From CAYWNA01 sp964459305 (GTDB lineage: Bacteria > Planctomycetota > Planctomycetia > Pirellulales > Pirellulaceae): 28,847 nucleotides of DNA. Of this stretch, positions 16,761 through 23,793 are shown one piece after another. Numbering within the stretch: position 1 is the stretch's first letter; every line of letters starts with the position of its first letter. The translations under genes and the position numbers were made by a program. The stretch spans positions 1 to 28,847 of the forward strand of contig CAYWNA010000169.1 of NCBI GenBank assembly GCA_964459305.1. Direction: 5' to 3'. The notes beneath the pieces were generated by a model that had not been told where the DNA came from, searched no databases, and saw nothing but the letters and a program-made list of their open reading frames with translations.

Positions 16761-16982
16761 CTATCGCAATCGCTGCGTGGAACTGGGCGGGTAGACGCTC
16801 GGATGGTTCAGCCGCAGATCGAGCCTGCCGAGCCGGCGCAGGTCATCCATCGCCCGCGCGATGTCGGCCAGCTTGTCCGGGGAAACTAGATCGATCAACG
16901 GGCATGGCTTTACCTCGTCGAGGGAGGTCTCGATCTTCCCCACGCCAATGTTGCCCAGCAGGCGGATTGCCAATCCGTCCAT
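16761..16982 (-). CDS. unrecognised 73-residue frame, possible gene remnant
   Basis: Minus-strand frame with strongly G/C-ending codons, as expected of genuine coding in this genome. The part from about residue 30 (SPDKLADIARAMDDLRRLG) reads like an amphipathic helix. The first residues (MDGLAIRL) are encoded by the palindromic repeat at 16961-16980, so the frame probably reads through a repeat rather than starting there. No ribosome site precedes the ATG. I do not recognise a family. It could be the C-terminal end of a decayed gene. Confidence 0.25.
   Translation of the reverse strand: MDGLAIRLLGNIGVGKIETSLDEVKPCPLIDLVSPDKLADIARAMDDLRRLGRLDLRLNHPSVYPPSSTQRLR
16961..16980. repeat. GGATT/AATCC palindrome, degenerate copy
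   Basis: GGCGGATTGCCAATCCGTCC. It shares the CGGATT-N3-AATCCGTCC core with the hairpin at 17080-17100, about 110 nt away, suggesting two copies of one short palindromic element. Confidence 0.5.
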
Positions 16983-17079
16983 GGCGGAACGAAACGCGAT
17001 TTGCAGCGCCGCGGGTAGACATCACGGTTCGTACGATCTAACCACAGTCAACTTGTTCGATTTCGCATCGGTATTTCAC

Positions 17080-17110
17080 GGACGGATTAGCAATCCGTCC
17101 TACTTTTTTT
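17080..17110 (+). terminator. intrinsic-terminator-like hairpin with T-tract
   Basis: GGACGGATT, loop AGC, AATCCGTCC: a perfect 9-bp stem (17080-17100), followed after TAC by seven T (17104-17110). This fits a plus-strand Rho-independent terminator, although the nearest plus-strand gene ends 409 nt earlier. The stem matches a second palindrome nearby, so it may be a repeat that happens to terminate. It gives no T-tract for the minus-strand gene ending at 17124. Confidence 0.5.
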
Positions 17111-17123
17111 GCAACTACGGGGT

Positions 17124-18533
17124 TCAGTCAAATCGCAGTGAGAACACATCGGCATCCTTGAGTGTGAAACGCAGTTGAACAATGCCTTGACTGAGGCTTG
17201 GGTCCAGTTCCCAGTCCACTGGTGCATCAACGGCGTCGCCGCGCACCGGTTTCGATTTTCCGATGACGTCTCCCGATTCGTTGAGGACTTCGATTATCAT
17301 GGAGCCGCCCGGTCGCACCACGTGGTTCAAGAGTAGCCGCCGGCCACAGTAACGTAACAATTTCGTCGTAACCTCGCCGCCATTTTTCCCACCGCGCAGA
17401 GCCACAAAGCCATCCACGCGATAGGCAAAGCGCCGGACGCGGCCGGGTGTGGGTTCGTAGTAGTTCTCCGTGGCGTAGACGGAGATTTCTTGCGGTTTGC
17501 CGGGCAGTTGAAACATGCCCCAGGTCATATAGTTTGAACGATTGCCCTTCCGGTCGGCAGGAGCTTCCTCAGGTATGACCGCGTCCGCCCAGCGATGGAA
17601 ATGGACGCCGTCGCGGCTGGACATCAGCACCGGCTCAACTCGCTGACCTTGCTTCGGCAAATAGCGAGTGGGAAAGCCAATAAAGAGGTGCGGCGCGCGG
17701 AAATACTTCTGCACGGCGTTGGTGTAGAGATGCTCGGTCGGAGTTTCGTCGGCGTAGGTCAAATCGGCTTCGTTTTCCCAAGTGATGAAATCCTTCGAAG
17801 TCGCAGTGCGTATCGCGCGGAAGCCCGCCGGTTGCCATTTCTTCTCCGTGGTGATGCCCTTGGTAAAGTAGCGCCAGTACGCTCGGTACTCGCCGCGGTC
17901 GGTGTCCCAGAACGCGAGGTTTTGCGAATCAAAGGCGCCGTTGGTGATGACGGGCTTGGGCTGAATCAACTTCCAGTGCAAACAATCCGGCGATTCAAAC
18001 GCCAGCAAGCCGCCACCGCCGCCGCCAAATGCTCTGTAGCGGGCCTCCTCCGGTGTCGTCGGGTTGTCATCGCGAAAGGCCGTGAAGTTGTGCGTCCCGG
18101 GCGTTAGCCAAACGATATTGTTTTTTTTCGAACCCTCCCACTCGAACAAGCCGACGTTTGGCCTGGTCCAATGGATGCCGTCCTTGCTTTCGGCGTAGCA
18201 GGTGACTTCCTTGTGAGCGGCCTTCTTCTTTTCATCGTGCTGCCAGCCGCGATAGATCATGCGGTAGAGGTCGCCGTCCTGGAAGTAGGTGTAATAGCCA
18301 CTGGTGTTGCCTTCCCAAGGTTGGTCAGCAACGAACACGACCTCTTTCGGCTCCGGCCTCAACAATTGCTGACGGACGTCTCCTTGGATTTCGTCGATCA
18401 AACAGTCGTCAACAAACAACTCCAGCCTGTTACCGATGGTGACCGGTTCGGCGGAAAACGCGGGGGCAACTGTGCTGACCGCGACGAGCACAGCGGCGAG
18501 GAAAGTCCTCTGAATGCGATTGCGACGGTTCAT
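17124..18533 (-). CDS. secreted beta-propeller protein, GH32/GH43-like
   Basis: 469 residues with a classical signal peptide (MNRRNRIQRTFLAAVLVAVS, cleavage likely after AFSA near 28). The mature part opens RLELFVDDCLID, the start of a planctomycete family resembling five-bladed propeller glycosidases of the GH32/43 type. Repeated blade motifs are visible: YYTYFQDGDLYRMIYRGW, CYAESKDGIHWTRPN, LLAFESPDCLHWKL, ATSKDFITWEN and MSSRDGVHFHRW. The S.DG.HW pattern recurs in each blade. The last about 100 residues look like a beta-sandwich (GGSMIIEVLNESGDVIG). Catalytic acids were not assigned, so enzymatic activity is unproven. I chose the ATG at 18533 because AGAAGGAA lies 6 nt upstream and the signal peptide begins there. 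The nearby sulfatases suggest a glycan-related role. Confidence 0.75.
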   Translation of the reverse strand: MNRRNRIQRTFLAAVLVAVSTVAPAFSAEPVTIGNRLELFVDDCLIDEIQGDVRQQLLRPEPKEVVFVADQPWEGNTSGYYTYFQDGDLYRMIYRGWQHDEKKKAAHKEVTCYAESKDGIHWTRPNVGLFEWEGSKKNNIVWLTPGTHNFTAFRDDNPTTPEEARYRAFGGGGGGLLAFESPDCLHWKLIQPKPVITNGAFDSQNLAFWDTDRGEYRAYWRYFTKGITTEKKWQPAGFRAIRTATSKDFITWENEADLTYADETPTEHLYTNAVQKYFRAPHLFIGFPTRYLPKQGQRVEPVLMSSRDGVHFHRWADAVIPEEAPADRKGNRSNYMTWGMFQLPGKPQEISVYATENYYEPTPGRVRRFAYRVDGFVALRGGKNGGEVTTKLLRYCGRRLLLNHVVRPGGSMIIEVLNESGDVIGKSKPVRGDAVDAPVDWELDPSLSQGIVQLRFTLKDADVFSLRFD

Positions 18534-18629
18534 GTAGCATTCCTTCTGATTGGATTGTCCCATTGCTTCACTGGGTGTTAGAGTGTCACGTACGAATGAA
18601 GACCTGATGCGGTAGTAGTGCAGGCCGGC

Positions 18630-18645
18630 GACAAGGACCCTTGTC
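18630..18645. repeat. short hairpin between pyrF and the propeller gene
   Basis: GACAAGG-AC-CCTTGTC, a 7-bp palindrome just beyond the pyrF stop codon. Without a T-tract it is a weak terminator candidate; it may be a scattered palindrome. Confidence 0.35.
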
Positions 18646-18653
18646 TGGGAACC

Positions 18654-19607
18654 TCAGGATTCCCTCGGCCGCTTCTCTGCGTTATCCGTAAGCCCACCAG
18701 CCGGTGTTTGATCGCGTAGCTGGGCGATCATGTCTAGCGTTGCTGTTTCGACGGCTTCCTGCCAGCGGGTGTCGCCGAAGCGGTCTTTGTACTCCGGTCG
18801 CGCGTGAGCGAAGATGATGGCCCGTGAGCTGTTGATCACGGCGCCTAGACCGCCCGCGTCGAAGGCGCCTGCCACGTCGGCCGCCGCGGCTCCTTGGGCG
18901 CCGAAGCCGGGCACTAGGAACCAAGCGTGATGCATGATTGCTCTCAGCTCGGCCAACTGTTCGGGATAGGTAGCGCCGACGACCGCTCCGACCGCTCCGT
19001 AGCCGCCGTCGCCAAGCGTCTCCATGGCAAGATTCTCCACTAGGTCGGCAACATGCCCGTACAGAGGACGTTCGTTGATCTGCAAGTCCTGAAAGAGTTT
19101 GCCCCCCGGATTCGATGTCTTGACCAGCACAAAGATGCCTGCCGCACGTTCCTTGGCCACGTCCACAAACGGCCGGAGACTGTCGTCTCCCAGGTACGGG
19201 CTGACGGTCAGCGCGTCGGCTCCCCACGGCGACAGCGGTGGTCGCCCGATAATGCCTTGCGCGTAGGCTGTCGCTGTTGAACCGATGTCATTTCGCTTGC
19301 CGTCCAAGATGACCAGCAAACCCTTTTCGCGGGCATAACTGATGACGTGTGCCAGAACGAACATCCCTTCCGGCCCAATTTGCTCGAAGAACGCGGCCTG
19401 TGGTTTGACGACGGGCACCAGGGGTGCGACGACGTCGATCACATCGCAGCAAAAACGCAAATACGCGCCGGCAACGGCGCGAGGGTCTTTTGGGTCATCG
19501 ACTTGGAGCCCCTGCGGCAAACTGCCCACGCGCGGGTCCAATCCCACGAGGACCGGGGTCTTGGACCGACGCACGGCAGCGATCAGTTGATCAGCAAAAT
19601 GGTTCAA
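18654..19607 (-). CDS. pyrF: orotidine 5'-phosphate decarboxylase, type 2
   Basis: Last step of UMP synthesis, decarboxylating OMP; TIM barrel, cytoplasmic. 317 residues from the TTG at 19607. Substrate and catalytic residues are visible in VGLDPRV (D24) and in ILDGKRNDIGSTA (D102, K104, D107). The longer length and the KRNDIGSTA form place it in the type 2 (mycobacterial-like) subfamily rather than the short E. coli type. VPGFGAQG is the phosphate-binding loop region. The frame runs to 19763, but those 52 extra residues include GFQPVSSADRLEAYPT, which is a translated palindromic repeat. The TTG has a perfect AGGAGG 7 nt upstream and the family N-terminus begins there. It is probably transcribed alone. 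Confidence 0.93.
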   Translation of the reverse strand: MNHFADQLIAAVRRSKTPVLVGLDPRVGSLPQGLQVDDPKDPRAVAGAYLRFCCDVIDVVAPLVPVVKPQAAFFEQIGPEGMFVLAHVISYAREKGLLVILDGKRNDIGSTATAYAQGIIGRPPLSPWGADALTVSPYLGDDSLRPFVDVAKERAAGIFVLVKTSNPGGKLFQDLQINERPLYGHVADLVENLAMETLGDGGYGAVGAVVGATYPEQLAELRAIMHHAWFLVPGFGAQGAAAADVAGAFDAGGLGAVINSSRAIIFAHARPEYKDRFGDTRWQEAVETATLDMIAQLRDQTPAGGLTDNAEKRPRES

Positions 19608-19686
19608 GTGACTGCCTCCTGCGAATTCACACTTGCGCACTGGCAAACGAGGGAAGGCCGCGCACGGCAATAGGTTGCCGAATTCA

Positions 19687-19741
19687 GTGGGATAGGCTTC
19701 CAGCCTGTCGGCAGAAGAGACAGGCTGGAAGCCTATCCCAC
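19687..19741. repeat. perfect 23-bp inverted repeat, 9-nt loop
   Basis: Arms 19687-19709 and 19719-19741 are exact reverse complements (GTGGGATAGGCTTCCAGCCT begins the left arm), around loop GGCAGAAGA. Read on the minus strand in the pyrF frame it gives GFQPV and RLEAYPT, peptides often seen in over-extended planctomycete gene models. It lies about 80 nt before the pyrF start, so it would be in or near the pyrF leader. Confidence 0.85.
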
Positions 19742-19866
19742 GATTCACGCTGCGGTGGTTCATTGTCGTGCGCGCTCAAAGTGTCTGGGATCTTACCACG
19801 TCTGGGCGCGGTCGCTAATAGGGTGCGTGCACAGCGGTAATGTGAGGACGTGGGAGTAGATTCTTG

Positions 19867-19886
19867 GCTGAATTTGCAGGAATTCA
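19867..19886 (+). repeat. 20-nt dispersed motif, copy 2
   Basis: GCTGAATTTGCAGGAATTCA, 17 of 20 bases identical to 7175-7194. It is followed by GAATTCGTGCGAATTC at 19911-19926, a palindrome-like pair of EcoRI sites. Confidence 0.3.
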
Positions 19887-20109
19887 AGCAGTGATGGCGT
19901 GATCCATCGGAATTCGTGCGAATTCGGGTACCACGGTGGTCGCCATGAGAATCCGGTCGCACACCGATCCCTCTTGTACGCGGGAAGAATGTCGTGTTAA
20001 AGTATTATGGCTGGCGAACGCCAATCCAGTCACCTGACTGTTGTTTCCTCGCCCTGGAAGTCAAGGGCGTCCCGCAGTCCGGTATTGTGAGGTTTCGTGG
20101 AGTCTGAGA

Positions 20110-20310
20110 GTGATCGATCTTCTAGCGAGTTCAACCGGGATTCTGTGGCACGCGATCCCGATAATTCTTGTCGTCAGCCTCGTCTACGGTGCAACGCGAC
20201 ACGAACTGGTGGGGCCTATTCTTCACAACGCGTATCGTACCGTAGTCTGGATCATCAGCTTCATGGCGGTGATCTTCGCGATCCTTTGGATTCTTGCCTG
20301 GCTGGTGTAG
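20110..20310 (+). CDS. small two-span membrane protein, 66 residues
   Basis: From the GTG at 20110 the product has two hydrophobic segments, about residues 14-28 (HAIPIILVVSLVYGA) and 45-64 (VVWIISFMAVIFAILWILAW). They are joined by a loop TRHELVGPILHNAYRT that carries most of the charge. GGAG lies 7 nt upstream. The open frame extends to 20041 but the added residues look non-coding. I do not recognise a named family. It precedes the YiiX-like/trkA/trkH run by about 90-130 nt on the same strand and might belong to that transcript; a small accessory membrane subunit is one guess, not supported by motif. Confidence 0.65.
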   Translation: MIDLLASSTGILWHAIPIILVVSLVYGATRHELVGPILHNAYRTVVWIISFMAVIFAILWILAWLV

Positions 20311-20440
20311 ACCGCGTTAGAATCTGAGAAACTCCGACAGCCGGAAAACACCGACGGCTCGTCTAGCGGCACTTCCATGCGTAGGCTAAAGGGTTGATTA
20401 TGTGGTCGTTGACCTCCCACCGTTTGCACCGACGAGTCCG

Positions 20441-22453
20441 ATGTACCGATTCCTAGCTGTCGCACTTCTATCCGTCGCATCAACCGTCACAGTGCCGCGG
20501 GACACATTGGCAGCCCCTGCCCCGCTGGACGACCTTTTGGCCGGCGTTCCGCAAACGACTGCCGATGTCTCCGGCCAGCAGACGCAACGGCTTGTGCGAG
20601 CTGCGGAGGAAATGGATCGGTGGGCTGCGGAGCAATGGTGGGCTGAGGGCGATCCCGCCCAAGTCGTTGGCACGGTGCGGCGACTGGCCGACGCGAAAGC
20701 TCAAGTCGACGCCGCGATGAACCGGACCGTTGCTCTGCGCGTCAAGTTCGCCGGGATTCCGCCCAGCGACCAGCGTCGGGCTAGCCTTTGTCTGTATCTG
20801 CAGACGACCTCGAAACTGATTGATTTGGCTGGCCGCTTGCGTCACCGGTTGCGTGAGGTGATTGGGAATGCTGCTCACCAGCTCAATTCGCATCCCCAGC
20901 AGTTCCACGAGTTACTGGATCTGCTTGTGGAAGGTCGCGTGTCGATCGGCGCGTCGGCGGTATCGTTCGTGCTTTTCGACCCGCCGCCGGAAAGCGGGAG
21001 GGCTCCGTATCCAGCGGAGGACAAGTACAAGGTCCTGCAGTTGATCACGAACACGCGTCAATCGGATTTGGCATCGGTGTTGGCTACCTTTGTTCGCCAG
21101 GAGAAGGACCCCGCGCTTGTGGTCATCGGAGCGGCAGGGATCCGCATCGTGGGAGTGCCGCAGAAGCCGCGTCCAGGAGATGATGCCGCATCCGCGGAGC
21201 CGTCGATCACTGCGAAAGAGCTGTACGATATCCTGGCGAAGGTCGACTCGCAGAGACTCTCGCAGAATCTGGCCGAGTATCGCGAGAAGCTGCTCGTGTG
21301 GTTGAAGCAGCGGATCCAATGGGGTGTCCTCGGCGACAGCTACCGATGGGGGCATCTCGACGTGCGCGCCGGGGATTGGCTGTTGATGCGAAACCCTTCT
21401 CCATACAACCTTTTCTCGGACCTGTCGCCGGGTTTGTTTACGCATGTGGGCGTCGTGGCCGTGGAGAAAGGCGAAGATGGCATACGCCGATTTGTGATTG
21501 CCGATTTGCCGGAGCGTGGCGCCCACATACCCGCCACGAACTTGGACGCATATTTGATGCGGACACTTCACTACGCATTCCTGCGCCACCACGATCCGGT
21601 CGTGAGTAAGACGATGGGCCAGGCTGCCGCCGATATCATCGGCAACGAATCGCAATTTGACCTGACATTCCAGACCGGTCGTGTGACGGCGCTACGAGGC
21701 AGGCCGCTGAAAGGGCAGAGGATCCACACCTACTGCGCCGGGTTCCTTCTGGTGTGTGCTCAACAGACGTCCGCTCCACGAGAAGGTTTCTTTCCGATCA
21801 AGGAAGCGGCTGCGGGTGGCAACATGGCGGCGAACCTGAACCAGCTAGGACTGTCGATTGGCGAAGACTTCATTTCTCCGACTGGGGCGATCTTTGCCAC
21901 TCGTATGCAAATCGTCGGATGGCGCGAGCCCATGTACGATCCGGCGCGCGAAGTGCAGGAGGCGATTTACGACTATTTCGCCGAGTCCATGAGCCGCAAG
22001 ACACTCACTCCATCCCCGGATGCTTATCAGTCGCTGCGCGAGAAACTGGCAGCCCTTTCGATGCACATTCCGTGGTTGGCAAGGGCGATGGCGCAGGCGA
22101 ATGACGTGAGTGAACACACGGACTTGGCGGCTGCGGCAAAAGCAGCGGCCGTGGTTGAAACGCTGGATGACATCACCGAAGCGAACCTAAATGCCTTCGC
22201 CGAATCGCGTGCTGCGATTACGGCTGGCCCGATCGACGGTGACGCGCGAGGACAATACACTCAAGACGCACTCAACCTAATCCAAGCTTATCGTCAGCGT
22301 CACGCCCAGCTATGTCAGCAGTGGGACGCTGGTCAACTCTCGACTCGTCAGTTGCGAATCCAACTGGTAGAATTCTACGTCCAGCGGGGTCAGCGGCAAC
22401 TCGACGAGCGGTTCTTTCAATTTGGCAGCGGGGATAGTCAAAACCTCCAATGA
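20441..22453 (+). CDS. secreted permuted papain-like protein (YiiX/YaeF, C92-type)
   Basis: 670 residues with a signal peptide (MYRFLAVALLSVASTVTVPR, ending near LAAPA). An N-terminal helical region (about 30-290) is not recognised. The central domain resembles the circularly permuted NlpC/P60-papain fold of PF05708-type proteins: GDWLLM (311-316), the catalytic-type His in FTHVGVVAVEKG (H335), and the Cys in IHTYCAGFLLVC (C432). His before Cys in the chain is the permuted order. A helical C-terminal part follows. Members act as amidases or hydrolases on lipid or peptide bonds, mostly at the envelope; the substrate here is unknown. A GTG at 20402 with AAGGG upstream is an alternative start adding 13 residues. 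The stop overlaps the trkA ATG (ATGA), so the two are translationally coupled. Confidence 0.68.
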   Translation: MYRFLAVALLSVASTVTVPRDTLAAPAPLDDLLAGVPQTTADVSGQQTQRLVRAAEEMDRWAAEQWWAEGDPAQVVGTVRRLADAKAQVDAAMNRTVALRVKFAGIPPSDQRRASLCLYLQTTSKLIDLAGRLRHRLREVIGNAAHQLNSHPQQFHELLDLLVEGRVSIGASAVSFVLFDPPPESGRAPYPAEDKYKVLQLITNTRQSDLASVLATFVRQEKDPALVVIGAAGIRIVGVPQKPRPGDDAASAEPSITAKELYDILAKVDSQRLSQNLAEYREKLLVWLKQRIQWGVLGDSYRWGHLDVRAGDWLLMRNPSPYNLFSDLSPGLFTHVGVVAVEKGEDGIRRFVIADLPERGAHIPATNLDAYLMRTLHYAFLRHHDPVVSKTMGQAAADIIGNESQFDLTFQTGRVTALRGRPLKGQRIHTYCAGFLLVCAQQTSAPREGFFPIKEAAAGGNMAANLNQLGLSIGEDFISPTGAIFATRMQIVGWREPMYDPAREVQEAIYDYFAESMSRKTLTPSPDAYQSLREKLAALSMHIPWLARAMAQANDVSEHTDLAAAAKAAAVVETLDDITEANLNAFAESRAAITAGPIDGDARGQYTQDALNLIQAYRQRHAQLCQQWDAGQLSTRQLRIQLVEFYVQRGQRQLDERFFQFGSGDSQNLQ

Positions 22454-23790
22454 GAATCATCGTACTCGGAGCCGGGACGGTCGGCACCTGGATTGCCGAC
22501 CTGCTCTGTCAGAATCGCCACAGCATCACCGTGGTCGACGTGGATCCTGCCCACACGCGGAGGATCAACGACGAGTTGGACGTACGGGCGCTGACCGGCG
22601 AGGCGGCGCATGCCAGCGTGCTATTTCAGGCCGATGTACTCGGATCGGATTTGTGCCTGGCGGTAACGGGCGACGACGAGACGAATATCGTCGCGGCCAG
22701 CATGGCTAAGGCAATGGGCACGCGCCGTTCGATCGCGCGGGTCTACGCCCCGGTGTTCCGCGACCTGAGTACATTCGATTATCAGCGGCACTTCAACATC
22801 GACCGTATGCTCAGTCTGGAGCACCTTTCGGCGATGGAGTTAGCACGGAACATCCGCACGCCGGGTGCTTTCACCGTCGAGAGCTTCGCCCGGGGGTCGA
22901 TCGAGGTCCAGGAGGTCGTGATCAGCGAGAGAAGCGGTTCGATCGGAGAATCCCTGAAGGATCTGGAGTTGCCTAACAGCGTACGCGTCGGTTCGATACA
23001 CCGCGAAGGAAAGCTGAGGATCGCCGTCGCCGACGACAAGCTCGAACTCGGGGACCGGATTACGCTGATCGGCCATCACGAGGACGTCGATGATGTAAAG
23101 GACCGTTTCCGCACGGACCCAGGACCCAAGTTGGGCGTGGTAATCGCCGGCGGCGGCGAGACGGGACACCATTTGGCTAGGGTGCTGCGAAGCGACCGGT
23201 TTGCCGTCGTGCTCATGGAGGAGTCCAAGGAGCGGTGCGAGTACCTTTCCAGAAATCTGCCGCATGCTACCGTTGTCCAAGCCGATGCAACGCGACATTC
23301 GGTCCTGGAGGAGGAGCGGGTCGGGAGCGCAGACGTTTTCGTGGCGTGCACGGGGGACGACGAAAGCAATATCATGGCGGGTGTGGAAGCCCGCGACATC
23401 GGCGCGAAGAAAATAATGGCTGTTGTGGGGCGCCCCGACTACGCTGGCATTGTGGGTAGATTGGGAATTGATGTCGCGGTCAGCGCTCGGGATGTCATGG
23501 CAAAGCAGGTCATGAGCTTTCTGCAGTCCGGACCGGTGGTCTCTCGCATGTCTCTGCCTGGCGGCAAGGTCAGCGTGTTTGAGATCGAAGTGCTGGACGG
23601 TGTGCCCGCCACGGAGCATGTTCTGGCGAAGCTGAAACTGCCTAACCACTGCCTGATTGCAGCCCTGATGCGAGCGGAGTATGCCAAAGTTCCGGGTGCG
23701 GACGACCGCCTGCGGGCTGGCGATACGGTGATCGCGTTGATCGACGAGTCGGATTTGGACGCCGCTCTCAGTCAGTTTGGAACGAGCTAG
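22450..23790 (+). CDS. trkA: Trk potassium uptake regulatory subunit TrkA
   Basis: Peripheral cytoplasmic NAD/ATP-binding subunit that gates the TrkH channel. 446 residues with the full tandem layout: a first RCK-N Rossmann domain (G7-A-G9-T-V-G12, D30 at the strand end), RCK-C to about 222, a second Rossmann domain (G234-G-G236-E-T-G239) and a second RCK-C ending near 446. Both halves carry the CLAVTGDDETNI / FVACTGDDESNI motif typical of TrkA. The start ATG overlaps the upstream stop codon by 4 nt, and trkH begins 3 nt after the trkA stop, so all three are almost certainly one transcript. Confidence 0.95.
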   Translation: MRIIVLGAGTVGTWIADLLCQNRHSITVVDVDPAHTRRINDELDVRALTGEAAHASVLFQADVLGSDLCLAVTGDDETNIVAASMAKAMGTRRSIARVYAPVFRDLSTFDYQRHFNIDRMLSLEHLSAMELARNIRTPGAFTVESFARGSIEVQEVVISERSGSIGESLKDLELPNSVRVGSIHREGKLRIAVADDKLELGDRITLIGHHEDVDDVKDRFRTDPGPKLGVVIAGGGETGHHLARVLRSDRFAVVLMEESKERCEYLSRNLPHATVVQADATRHSVLEEERVGSADVFVACTGDDESNIMAGVEARDIGAKKIMAVVGRPDYAGIVGRLGIDVAVSARDVMAKQVMSFLQSGPVVSRMSLPGGKVSVFEIEVLDGVPATEHVLAKLKLPNHCLIAALMRAEYAKVPGADDRLRAGDTVIALIDESDLDAALSQFGTS

Positions 23791-23793
23791 TCT

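Larger units (their letters stand above)
16672..17123. other. 452-nt gap with repeats and a short coding-like remnant
   Basis: No full gene. The left part holds a minus-strand frame with coding-like codon use (described separately), the middle a GGATT/AATCC palindrome, and the right a hairpin followed by seven T. I see no tRNA or transposase. The region may be the scar of a lost gene between the aldo/keto reductase and the propeller protein. Confidence 0.5.
19608..20109. other. 502-nt intergenic region with repeats
   Basis: Holds the leader of pyrF (AGGAGG at 19615-19620, minus strand), a long palindrome at 19687-19741, and several AATTC-containing motifs at 19867-19930. No gene is supported. 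The plus-strand promoter for the downstream membrane protein was not located. Confidence 0.5.

Noticed and set aside
18118..18128. T-run at 18121-18128 as a terminator
   Set aside because: It lies inside the propeller coding sequence (Lys codons on the minus strand) and has no preceding stem.
22840..23649. 269-codon minus-strand frame inside trkA
   Set aside because: Antisense shadow of a conserved gene with both Rossmann motifs intact on the plus strand.
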